Assembly (NCBI RefSeq): GCF_964275005.1 | Contig: NC_092693.1 | Location: 26,837,173-26,901,172 of the forward strand | DNA from: Diadema setosum | Taxonomy: Eukaryota; Echinodermata; Echinoidea; Diadematoida; Diadematidae | Length of the DNA stretch: 64,000 nucleotides | Reading direction: 5' to 3' | Shown: positions 10,084 to 20,055 of the stretch, in pieces | Numbering within the stretch: the first letter of the stretch is position 1 | Layout of the letters: the number at the start of each line of letters is the position of its first letter | Position numbers and translations under genes: made by a program | Notes under the pieces: generated by a model | The model's input: only the letters and a program-made list of their open reading frames with translations | Told to the model about the DNA's origin: nothing | Database searches by the model: none

Positions 10084-11138
10084 AGATTGCACCACTCAAA
10101 ATGTCAAATGGTCAAGCTCCCTAACGTTACTGTGGAAGGGGGGGGGGGGGTAGGGCACATCCCCTCTCCCACTACTCCAAACTCTCACTCAAGCAGGTTG
10201 CCAGCCATGAACTGATATAAATTATTATCATTTCAAGACAACACTCTTTCCATCAACCCTGGCGTGAGGCGCTGTAACTAGTAACAGTACATGTTGTGGT
10301 CGCTGGTGCGGTTATCTTTCCATATGACAACTGAGTGTGAATACCGACTGTACAATTTCAAACAGCCATAGCAGTTGTACATGTTCTACCAGGCAGGGGA
10401 GGTGGGAAAATTCCCACCTCTGTGGTTCTACAATGTACTCCAAATCCCTTGGGTTGAGTTGCTGCTGCATCTGGATCAGCATGACAATGTCCCATATCAT
10501 GCCTAGCTACATGTGAACATGAAATCTACTCCTAATTGGATGATTACCTCCAGACTGACATGCCGGTAACCATGCCAACGTGACTCAACTTTGTAACATT
10601 AAATGTGTGTCTCTATACAGACACAGTCGCTTCAAACAGCATAAGCTGGGCTAAATAGTAAGGCGTTTGCCAGGCGGCGAAGCTGTGTAATACAAATACA
10701 ATCAAGCAACACACACACGATCGACATCCACAACGCTCGGCCTTCACTTTCACCACAGAAGGCATGCAAGCGATGCCAGCAATGCAGCGGTTGCGCTGTG
10801 CATGCTCCAACTACAGTTTCCGTGTGACTAGAAAAAGAAAGAAAGAAAGAAAAAAAAGTCGACCTCCCTGGTTAACAGGCACTAGTTACATGCACGCACG
10901 TACGTACAGTATGTACAGTGTATGTCTGCACGAAGTCCACATCTCATCTCGATAGACTCGTCACTGTTAAAGATCAATGCAAACCAGACTCGTAGAGCAG
11001 CGATGAATGCCAGCAAATCCACTCTATCTACTGAATGTACTGACTTGTAAAACATCTAGCAGCTGTCGTAATGGTTTACGTGTTTAAATGTGAAAAAAGT
11101 CGAAGATTGTAACTCATACTTACTTATTGTACACGCAG
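10084..11138. other. Unassigned sequence with simple repeats
   Basis: No gene is recognised. It contains a G tract (10139-10150), a hairpin GAGGTGGGAA-AA-TTCCCACCTC at 10399-10420, a (GAAA)n tract near 10833-10857 and ACGTACGTAC-type alternating sequence near 10895-10910. Confidence 0.45.
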
Positions 11139-11309
11139 GTTCAGCGCTTGGCTCCTATTAAATGGTGTGTGTGTGGTCACCGCGCGCAAGCAAGTTACAA
11201 AAACGAATACGAGGTAGAGGCGATGCTGGATGTGACACGCCAGGCATCTACCGTTGTATTACCACCGATGATCACAAACAACGAAGATGAATTTCAGACG
11301 TTAGACACG
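11139..11309 (+). CDS. Possible single coding exon, unknown product
   Basis: An open stretch of exactly 57 codons lies between an acceptor-like TACACGCAG and a donor-like GTACTT. The translation starts VQRLAPIKWCVCGHRAQASY and ends NNEDEFQTLDT. It has ordinary amino-acid composition, unlike the repeat-derived frames around it. The upstream pyrimidine tract is weak, no neighbouring exon is seen, and no family is recognised, so it could be chance. Confidence 0.18.
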
Positions 11310-11590
11310 GTACTTACTCTACATAGAGAGAGGGAGAGAGGGAGGGAGGGAGAGAGAGAGCCGCATCTTTGACTGCCTGTTCGAGGACAACGTGGAAGTA
11401 CGGTTGGTGGCGCTACATCATATCGCCGAAGAAGCACGATGGTTTTCAATACTTATTCTCAATTATTTTGGATCAAAATCTATCTGCTAGTCATTGGTTG
11501 AAAGAGCTTCACGTGATTTTAGGTATTACTAGTATACAAAATCATAGCCTACTTTGCCTTGAAAAGAGAACTGTTTTATATTTTGGATCA
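11310..11590. other. Spacer with (AG)n microsatellite
   Basis: A GAGAG/GAGGGAGG tract occupies about 11322-11361. The rest shows no gene or known repeat. Confidence 0.4.
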
Positions 11591-11860
11591 AAAATTTACC
11601 CCCCCCCCCCCAAAAAAAAGGGGGGGGGGGAGTAAGTAAAATATTGCAAGGAAAATGTGTGTGTTTGGGGCAAATCGAGTTTTTGCTAGAAATTTGCTTG
11701 CTTTTAAATGCTCTATAAACGCGACGTTTGTACTGTGTTTTTACAAAAAGTCCCTACCTTGGGGGGGGGGGGGGGGGGGGGGGGTAATCCCCCTCCCACG
11801 CCCCCCCCCCCCCCCCCCGGCTGGGTCGCTTTGCTTCCTCGCCGACGATATCACACCGTC
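11591..11860. repeat. Paired long C and G tracts
   Basis: A C tract, an A8 tract and a G tract follow each other at about 11600-11631, a near-perfect fold-back. A second G tract of more than 20 residues at about 11760-11784 is followed by C-rich sequence to about 11820. They can fold as G-quadruplexes or G/C hairpins. Lengths of such tracts are unreliable in assemblies. Confidence 0.6.
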
Positions 11861-12170
11861 ACATTAGTGGGGTGCTGTTCGTTATTCCGAAGGTTCGTTA
11901 TTCCGAAGGTTCGTTGATCCGAAACACGCAAATTCCCTATACCTAGAGGTTCGTTAATCCGAAAATGAAAAAGGGTTCGTTAATCCGAACATTTGTGGCG
12001 TTCTTCCGAAGGTTGGTTATTCCGAAAAATGTAATAGGGTTCGCTATTCCAAAGGCCCGTAAATCAGAAAATGAAATAGGGTTCGGTATTCCGAAGGTTC
12101 GTTAATCCGAAAATGAAATGAGGCTCGTTAATCCGAAATTGAAATTAGGCTCGTTAATCCGAAAATGAAA
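11861..12170 (+). repeat. TTCGTTATTCCGAA satellite-like repeat
   Basis: About a dozen tandem, alternating words: GGTTCGTTATTCCGAA and GGTTCGTTAATCCGAAAATGAAAT. The sequence introducing the array (CATTAGTGGGG-TGCTGTTCGTTATTCC) is related to the one bordering the similar array at 46136-46577, which lies in the opposite orientation. Confidence 0.8.
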
Positions 12171-13372
12171 TATTCTCACTGTGCTAATAAAATAAGTTGT
12201 CGTAATCAGGGGGAAAAAAAAAAAACTACTTGGATGTCACGCAATGAAAATTCGATATTGTCTCGGGGAGGATAATACACGTGTATTGTTTTCAGCTAAA
12301 GCACGTCGTGTTGCGTGAAGAAGTGGCATAAACAAGAATCTTGATTTTAATTCAGTCTTAACAATTATTTACCTGGGGGATGAGCAACGATCCAGGGGCA
12401 TGTGGGGGCTGTGTGATTTTTCTATATCCAACCTTCAGACACCTTCACATTTTTAATGATAATAACAGTAACGACGATAAGACTAATACAGAGAATGATA
12501 AATGCGTATTGACAAGACTAAAAAGTATCATTGATAGTAGTAATGACTATAATTATCGATGGTAACAATGATGATAACGCAGGGCAACTTTGATTATTAC
12601 TAGATTCACAGTGAAAAGTGTTGTTGCCGCGGTATCAGCATTTCATATCAATCCGATAATGAAATGACCTGCGGCAGGGGGTCTACGACAATTACCACGG
12701 ACCCTTCCCCTTCTCCTATAACCCTGAACCCAACTCTAACCCTAACCTTTACTCTAACCTTATCACTAACAAGTAACATAGCCGGGGTTATTGTCGGGAG
12801 GGGGATTGCCCTGATATACACTGCGGCAGAGCCAAGAGGAACTGGCAGGGGAGGGGGAGGGGAAATGGAAAGAAACGTGATCTTGTAAGGATGGTACAGT
12901 TTTGGTTGAATGAGGCTCCAAGTTTCCAACGTGTTTTCAGTGATGATGATGATGATGATGATGTGTGTGTGTGATGAGAAACCTCTTATGAAATATGGAA
13001 AAACATATAATTGTAGGAGGAATTCAAAGTTTATTTCATAAAACATTGGTCTTCAAATGGCTGAGATATCCAAAAATCAGGCAATCCTGATAAAAGGTGA
13101 CTGGGACCCACCTTTTGTTGAGATCGCTTTGTTTTACTTTATTTTGCGATATGTCAGCCATTTCAAAACCGATTTTTATCAGATAAACTTTGAAATCCCC
13201 TTAGAATTGTATGCTCTTTATCTTTTCATAAAGCAGTTTCTAAGTATCTCACAAAATGTTAAATGCTGAGTCCTCACCTCAACCAATACTATACCATCCC
13301 TGTAAACATGGGCGCTGCAGCATTCTTTTCAAAGGGATGTATGATGACGCTGCACATTGTATTTGTCCATAA
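12171..13372. other. Unassigned sequence left of the retrotransposon array
   Basis: No gene is seen. It includes a CTAACCCTAACC-like stretch at about 12735-12748 that is too short and degenerate to be telomeric, and a (GAT)n(GT)n microsatellite at about 12940-12973. Confidence 0.5.
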
Positions 13373-13376
13373 TTAT
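13373..13376. repeat. Left target-site duplication of the retrotransposon array
   Basis: TTAT immediately precedes the first LTR and recurs at 41039-41042 just after the last LTR. If the LTR end is placed two bases later, the duplication becomes the 5 bp ATTAT (13372-13376 and 41041-41045). Confidence 0.6.
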
Positions 13377-16300
13377 TGTAACGCGAGAAGGGGGGAGGGG
13401 GGAAATAAATAGAGACTGAACATCTGAGAATATCCACGTCTCCTAATCCTGTAGTATGCTGCCACCAGGTAATTTTTGGGTGTACCACTCCCTGCTGAGA
13501 AGTCGGGAACTAACTTCCTCAGCTAACGTGTTTTGAGAGAGAGATCTGTAACTTGAGTGAGTCCTATATGTAAACGATGTCTATGCTAAAGAATGTTGTG
13601 GCTGCATGTGTACGTTACATACTGGTATTCCTCTTGCGTATAACCTTGACGCCTATAATTAATCATCACCAGTGTCAGTACCGAATGCGCACGCACACAC
13701 TGCATCTCACTTGCGCGCATACCTCATGTTCGCGCCACTCGAGCATGTGCACCTTGGGTACCACTCTCAGTTGAGTACTCCAGTTTAACACAGCCCACAC
13801 AACTAGCATCGGCAATCATTCGCTCATCTTATTCATCTAATACGAGGAAATACCTCAGAGAATCGACCAAGCATTTAGGGTAAGCTAAGTCAGAATTCTT
13901 CTAACCTTCTCTGTATCCAAATTAACATAGATCATGTGTAGGTAAGCATTTAAAGTAGAGCCTCAGTCCCTAACTGTCACAGCTAGACTTCTACATGCGT
14001 GTACACACACAGGTATACAAACATCTCAGGCACTCACTCTCCCTCCAATCACCAAGGCTATCCAATCAAATAAGTTCTGGGACCTCGCGTTTGTTGGTAA
14101 CGTGTTTAAAAGGCTTCGATGTGCGGTTCGTTTGTTCAAAGTATATGAACGTGGTGCATAGATTTGTCCAGTGTCTTTGTTAATCTACAATACTTAATTA
14201 AATCTCATATCCACAACCTCAATCACTGATCACTGTATGCATTCATTCCAGCATCCAGGCAGTACAACTACAAACTTGATGTCCGAACGTTTGAATTTAA
14301 CTTCTAACTTTTAGACTTTAATAAGTCTAAATTCTGTTTGTACAAGTATATACAAATCATTGCGTTTACAACATTTCAAACATCTTCTCTTAGAGAAAAG
14401 AACCAACTTGAATATGAGTATTTTCCCAGCTTAATCTGACCAAGGTTCACTAACGCTGTAGACCCAACTACGAATCTACGATATCCCAGCTCAGAACGTA
14501 CCACATATGACGTGGTACTGTAGTTAGACCACTCGTGACATTCAAAGTCACATGAATATTGTAAATATAATTCTCCATAATTCAGTATAATGACTGCCTC
14601 TTTATCATGGAGACTACTATGTAAAAAATACTACTCCATTACAATGTTATTTAAAGACATCTCATTTTGAGACCCAATTTGTTGTCAGAAAGTGAAATTT
14701 CTTCCGTGCTTTTGTTCCTGCTAACCTGTGCGAACCTCATCCTACTAGCGAACTCCTGTAGACAGTAGACTCACTTAGACTCCAAGTCTTCCTACCCGTC
14801 TCTTTCCGAATAACATCTCTCAGTAAGTGCACATTACTCTCTCCAATAGAATAAAGAATAAAGCAATAAAGAATAAAATCCTTTCATAACCACTCCGGTC
14901 ACCCCTCTGGGATTTCAGTCCTTAACATAAAACTGCTGCACCACACAAAAGAGCATTATGCGCCCCACACACGATGTCGGTGGCCACGCGTCGCTGTCTG
15001 TCTACTCCGGCAGAATTTGGCCTCAAGTCTCTAACGACTCCCAAATTACCCCTGCCACCAAAAAGCCTACGAAATTCTACAGTGTTTCCATTAAGCCTCT
15101 AAGCACGTCGACTTGCTCATGACTCGTCCCGCGACTTTCTTGAAACAAAAAGAAGAAATTTGGCTAACTCAACAAATTAGCTTACTTTCTTATATAATGC
15201 CTACTATTATAAATCTTTTATTACTAACAGGCCAAGTTGAAAAATAACCTTTTACTCAAGTGTTTGGGAATGGAGCTTGCTACTAACTGAGGGTGGGGAA
15301 ATTGAAAGAGATGGAAGGGGGGGGGGGGTAAAGGATCTGGACTCAGTCTGGTAAACAGCTTCTTGTCGTTCCCCAGTAGACATCAGTGTCACCAGCTCAG
15401 TCCAGCAGCAAGTAGGCATGCTAGTCTGTCACCATGAACCCTCAGATACAGATAAGTACACACAGCTCCGTCACTGTTGCCCCGAGTGGGTGGTGTCGGC
15501 ACTCCAAAGGGAAGGGGGGGGGGGGGGGGAAAGAAGGGGTAGGGAAGGAGTGGGAACGGTAGTGGACACCAGCCCTCGGACACTGGCATAGTAGCACCCA
15601 TCTGTTGACTTCGTTGTTTTTCCCCGATATAGACTGCATTACCAGACCAGAGAGACGCTCTCTATTGGCTGCAAACCCCGACAATGTCACTCTCTCCTAG
15701 GCCTCGCCTGGTCCGCCAGCTAGTCCATTCAGTTCCCAGCTCATCCACGTAGTGGCCACGGTTGCAGGGGATGAGGGGAGTGGGGAAGGGGTGGGGAAGC
15801 AATTCCTATTCCCTCACTCGAGTATTACTTAATATTTTCCTCATATTAGATAATTAAACAAGTTACTGATTATTGAAATCTTATACTTCTTCTTAGAACC
15901 TTGGTCATGCTCACTACCTACATGTATAACACAATAACTGTCACTTTGGCATTAAGCTGGTATGATGCATTAAGCATCCATCTTAATATTTACACAAAAG
16001 AGTATACACATAAAAAGAACGTGATGAGCATCTCTGTGCTCAATTAGTAGTGATCAATAACCACAACAGTGCACATATTTACAAAATTATATGATTACCC
16101 TATAATATACCTATCGAGGGTACGCTTGGTTTATATCAAAGACATGCTATGTAATAGGTGGAGGGTACTCCCTCCACTCCACCTCCATATTGTCAATTAT
16201 CTGGTTCGACTGGCAAATAAAACATAAGAAAGACTAAAATAATTCTACTTGTTGTTATACTTCCTTGAGCATAAAATCAACTAATAAAGTCACGGAAATA

Positions 16301-17813
16301 CATCAAATATTTCTTCTCTAGAACATCCATCAAAAGGCATTTATATCTACCAAAGATCATAATTCTAGAAAAACATGGGAAAGAGCTCCAAAAATCCCAA
16401 ACTGGAGTTAGCAATGGAGTTTCTAGACAAAATATACATCATAAAATTCAGCAAAGCCAGCTGTATCTTCCTATATATGAATTATAGCTCTGTTTGAAAT
16501 ATTCTTGGAATTCGTACTGAACCGTGGAAGGTCACTCATCAAATCATCAATTAATTCTCAAAACCTGGTAAAGAGCTTCAAAAATCAATAAATCCACTTC
16601 TACTCAGAGATAAGGGACAAACAATGTACGACCACAATGAGCATACTGTGTAGAACAATTTAAGCTCCAGTTCTACCCCCAATTTTTACTAATTAAAATT
16701 TTTGTTCTTCAACTCCATAAGCCACTATGTTATACAATTTCCCAAAACATGGTAAAGAGAGCCAAAAATCCTAATTTCTGCAGTTTTATATAAAATTCCC
16801 CCAAACAACATATCATCTTAACCGGAATATTATTTCCTATCATAATAACAACAAATTATCTAACAATTCTATATTTTACCATTTATTTTTATTCTCTAAC
16901 CCCCTTTTTTTAAATCTTCCCTCACTCTTCCTATACAACCTACATTATAACATACAGCAATTATACAACAACAGCAAACCCCAAAGACGTTCACCCCAAT
17001 AAATATTCCCGTTCCACATGAACTAATATCTCTTACCATTCAGATATATTGTTTTAACATCTAAAGGGCCTTCAATTATCTCTTATCTATCAGCACCAAC
17101 TATAAATCCTAACATCTTCTTTACTCACGTTGCTTGGATTCACCAAGAAAGAGGGAAGAAAACATCTGCTGTAAACTTCTGAACTGTAACCGATCAGCTG
17201 TGTCGAGTAAACAGTCGTCTGCAGATGCGCGTATTTATACCCGTCGGCCCCTTTACACAAGCGCGTACTCTACACTATTTACGCGTATTGTTTACTTCTA
17301 CATTGGTAGTGTAACGCGAATGCCCTAACACAGCGCTACTCCAGCGCAACTTCCTTCCCACAGCTGCATATGGACTGATTCATTACACAAATAGGGGTTC
17401 TTGCAACTGTGAAGAAAAATTATCGTAAGTTACGTTGACAATACAAAAAGGGACTGCAAATTATGACAACTTTCACCAGGAAATGTGCCAAGAAAAGCAG
17501 GTAAGTACCTATAAATATGAGTCTCTTATTCGGCCCTCCGTATAATAACTGTCATTACAACCCTACTCATTAATGGACAGGGCAACTTAGATTCATGTGC
17601 TGTATGAGCGACAGCAGTGTATACAGTGTATCTGTCGACTAGCAGTGTAAGGGTTCGTATACACACGTACCGGTAAGTTCTACGCACCGTACACAATCTA
17701 GCGAGTATGTCAGTATAAATGAACTCATACATAGTCTTTCTCCATGTCTCGTTGTAGTAACACATACACATACAAGTTTAAAAAAAAATGAAGTTCAGGG
17801 TGTTCTCGCCACA
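13377..17813 (-). repeat. LTR 1 (3' LTR of the left copy), 4437 bp
   Basis: The plus-strand ends are TGTAACGCGAGAAGG and GTTCTCGCCACA, so the LTR has TG...CA ends and a short inverted TGT-GCGAGAA. At more than 4 kb it is far longer than the few hundred bases usual for gypsy LTRs. It contains two G tracts (about 15316-15327 and 15517-15530) and no convincing ORF. It is nearly identical to LTR2 and LTR3 apart from a short length difference, G-tract lengths and a few substitutions. Confidence 0.92.
17231..17240 (-). promoter_or_regulatory. Candidate TATA box inside LTR 1
   Basis: The minus strand reads GGGTATAAATACGCGC, a near-ideal TATA box in a CpG-rich patch (about 17215-17345) of an otherwise AT-rich LTR. 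It lies about 575 bp into the LTR in element sense, which would leave roughly 3.8 kb of LTR as transcribed leader. The same site occurs in LTR2 (28846-28855) and LTR3 (40456-40465), which are the 5' LTRs of the two copies. Confidence 0.4.
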
Positions 17814-17816
17814 TTA

Positions 17817-17826
17817 CCCCCCTCTT
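17817..17826 (-). promoter_or_regulatory. Polypurine tract of the left copy
   Basis: AAGAGGGGGG on the minus strand lies three bases from the start of the 3' LTR, the expected place for the plus-strand primer of an LTR retrotransposon. A perfect 7 bp hairpin, GTCGCTG-TCC-CAGCGAC, lies next to it at 17832-17848. Confidence 0.8.
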
Positions 17827-18048
17827 ACCAAGTCGCTGTCCCAGCGACCAATAGGTTTAAATGTGCACTGTCGTGAAAATACTCATTCATAGTAGAATTA
17901 CAACATATATACATGTTCAATTTGCTTCTGCTAATTATCAAAAACCATTGTCTGCACTATCATAGAAGTGCTCCACATATATACAATGCAATTAGAATTG
18001 TCCAAATCCAAACTGTTCGTCGATACGATAACATTGTCCACAATAACG

Positions 18049-19842
18049 TCACTCCTCACTATTTGCAGGCATGGTCTCCGGAAAGGTGGTTTCCACTACT
18101 CGCTTCATCAAATGAACCTGGCCATACACTTCTGTATACCATTCGGACTCAACCGTGACTTTCTTTACTACGCGAAACCCAATCCTCGGGCGCTTAACAC
18201 TGATCACAAGTTCATCCTCCTCATCGTCGGCATTGTCAGAAAGGTAAGCCACTAACTTTCTCTTTCTTGGATTGTCCGACTCTCTCTCCTCTGTCTCTAC
18301 TCCTGCCTCTAGCTTGGCTTCCTCCTTTGCCTTTTCTTCCCTTTCTTTCTTCTCTTTTTCTGCCTGGAGTCTGGCTTCCTCCCTTGCCTTTTCTTCCCTT
18401 TCTTTCTTCTCTTTTTCTGCCTGGAGTCTGGCTTCCTCCCTTGCCTTTTCTTCCCTTTCTTTCTTTTCCTTTTCTGCCTGCCGTATGGCTTCCTCCCTTG
18501 CCTTTTCTTCCCTTTCTTTCTTCTCCTTTTCTGCCTGGAGTCTGGCTTCCTCCCTTGCCTTTTCTTCCCTGTCTTTCTTCTCCTTTTCTGCCTGGAGTCT
18601 GGCTTCCTCCCTTGTCTTTTCTTCCCTGTCTTTCTTCTCCTTTTCTGCCTGTCGTATGGCTTCCTTCCATACCTTCTCTTCCATTTCTTTCTTCTCCTTT
18701 TCTGCCTGTCGTATGGCTTCCTTCCATACCTTCTCTTCCATTTCTTTCTTCTCCTTTTCTGCCTGAAGGGTGGCTTTCTCCTTTGCCTTTTCTTCCATCT
18801 CCTTCTCCTCCCTCTCTGCCTTCTGCTTGGCTTCGTCCTTTCTCTTCTTTTCCTTCTCCTCCCTGTCTTTCTTCTCCTTCTCTGCCTTCTGCTTGGCTTC
18901 GTCCTTTCTCTTCTTTTCCTTCTCCTCCCTGTCTTTCTTCTCCTTCTCTGCCTTCTGCTTGGCTTCGTCCTTTCTCTTCTTTTCCTTCTCCTCCCTGTCT
19001 TTCTTCTCCTTCTCTGCCTTCTGCTTGGCTTCGTCCTTTCTCTTCTTTTCTTTCTCCTCCCTGTCTTTCTTCTCCTTCTCTGCCTTCTGCTTGGCTTCGT
19101 CCTTTCTCTTCTTTTCCTTCTCCTCCCTGTCTTTCTTCTCCTTCTCTGCCTTCTGCTTGGCTTCGTCCTTTCTCTTCTTTTCCTTCTCCTCCCTGTCTTT
19201 CTTCTCCTCTGCCTTCTGCTTGGCTTCGTCCTTTCTCTTCTTTTCCTTCTCCTCCCTTTCTTTCTTCTCCTTTTCTGCCTTCTGCTTGGCTTCGTCCTTT
19301 CTCTTCTTTTCCTTCTCCTCCCTGTCTTTCTTCTCCTTCTCTGCCTTCTGCTTGGCTTCGTCCTTTCTCTTCTTTTCCTTCTCCTCCCTGTCTTTCTTCT
19401 CCTTCTCTGCCTTCTGCTTGGCTTCGTCCTTTCTCTTCTTTTCCTTCTCCTCCCTGTCTTTCTTCTCCTTCTCTGCCTTCTGCTTATCTTCGTCCTTCTT
19501 CCTTTCTCTCTCCTTTTGTTCCTTCAGATCTCTCTCCATTTCATCAATTAGTGCTGCTAGTCCCCCTCCCTTGGAACTCCACCGTCTGTCCTCTGCAGTG
19601 TGCCGGTCCCTCTCCCAACGAAGCTGGTATGCCCTCGTTGCCAATTGAAACCTCAAGTAGTTTCCCTCATCCCGTCTGTCAGGGTGAGTGCGATTATAGT
19701 GGCGGTACATGTCCCAACGATCCTGCATCTCTGTATTACAGACCTCACACCTTATTGTCAGCGTCGTACTGTGAATAGCTTCCAGATGACGGACGTAGCC
19801 TACATGGCTCATCATCTCAAGATCACATATTTCGCACCTCAT
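18049..19842 (-). CDS. Accessory ORF of the left gypsy copy: two C2H2 zinc fingers plus Lys/Glu-rich helical repeat, 597 aa
   Basis: This is a third ORF after pol, on the same strand, in the position where env lies in some gypsy elements, but it has no signal peptide or membrane segment. Residues 3-25 and 32-53 carry two C-x2-C...H fingers (CEICDLEMMSHVGYVRHLEA and CEVCNTEMQDRWD...). After a linker comes a region of roughly 400 residues of charged repeat: ten units of 22 aa (type AEKEKKDREEKEKKRKDEAK, 66 bp period) and then nine units of 19 aa (type AEKEKKEREEKAREEARLQ). The i/i+4 E-K pattern suggests a stable single alpha-helix or coiled coil. The C-terminal end is acidic (DNADDEEDE) between basic NLS-like RKRK and KRPR motifs. 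Nucleic-acid binding and nuclear location are inferences. A CTTTTGTAG splice-acceptor-like sequence directly precedes the ATG, so spliced expression is plausible. It looks whole. Confidence 0.8.
   Translation of the reverse strand: MRCEICDLEMMSHVGYVRHLEAIHSTTLTIRCEVCNTEMQDRWDMYRHYNRTHPDRRDEGNYLRFQLATRAYQLRWERDRHTAEDRRWSSKGGGLAALIDEMERDLKEQKERERKKDEDKQKAEKEKKDREEKEKKRKDEAKQKAEKEKKDREEKEKKRKDEAKQKAEKEKKDREEKEKKRKDEAKQKAEKEKKEREEKEKKRKDEAKQKAEEKKDREEKEKKRKDEAKQKAEKEKKDREEKEKKRKDEAKQKAEKEKKDREEKEKKRKDEAKQKAEKEKKDREEKEKKRKDEAKQKAEKEKKDREEKEKKRKDEAKQKAEKEKKDREEKEKKRKDEAKQKAEREEKEMEEKAKEKATLQAEKEKKEMEEKVWKEAIRQAEKEKKEMEEKVWKEAIRQAEKEKKDREEKTREEARLQAEKEKKDREEKAREEARLQAEKEKKEREEKAREEAIRQAEKEKKEREEKAREEARLQAEKEKKEREEKAREEARLQAEKEKKEREEKAKEEAKLEAGVETEERESDNPRKRKLVAYLSDNADDEEDELVISVKRPRIGFRVVKKVTVESEWYTEVYGQVHLMKRVVETTFPETMPANSEE
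18290..19500 (-). repeat. 66 bp and 57 bp coding minisatellite in the left accessory ORF
   Basis: In-frame tandem units encode the 22 aa and 19 aa repeats of the accessory ORF. Units are nearly identical, which implies recent unequal exchange or slippage. Because stops are rare in the reverse strand of this composition, long opposite-strand frames appear here and are shadows. Confidence 0.85.
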
Positions 19843-20055
19843 CTACAAAAGATTGAAGTTAATGTGGAAAGGACAAAGCTAAAAAGAAAATCGAAGAAGC
19901 TGCGATTTGTAATCAACTGCTTGTCATAACATTGTTATCGTACTAAGAATCAAAATTCTACTGCTTTGACTAAAATTTTGCTTTTGTTTTGTTGTCATTA
20001 CTGTTTTGTTCTTGTTGTAAACCAGAGATGACGACTGAGGTAGGGAAGCCCTCTT

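Noticed and set aside
12720-12775. Telomere-like CTAACCCTAACC
   Set aside because: Only two imperfect units among related but irregular words; not an interstitial telomere array.
12648-13046. 132-codon minus frame
   Set aside because: It spans (GAT)n/(GT)n and low-complexity CT-rich sequence, with no domain or splice context; an opposite-strand frame is also open.
17310-17319. TGTAACGCGA inside LTR1, matching the LTR terminus
   Set aside because: A 10 bp match only, without the following bases; no sign of a nested LTR end.
18236-18727. Minus-strand frame (163 codons) rich in GRKGEERKGRKGKGGS
   Set aside because: It is a second-frame reading of the same minisatellite, overlapping the zinc-finger ORF; any such repeat without stops opens several frames.
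18267-19778. Long plus-strand open frame (503 codons) rich in Ser, Pro, Leu and Phe, and a second of 292 codons at 18770-19648 (repeated at 29882-31393 and 30385-31263)
   Set aside because: They are exact reverse-strand shadows of the Lys/Glu repeat of the accessory ORF. Their repeat period is the same and the composition is dictated by the AAG/GAG codons opposite.
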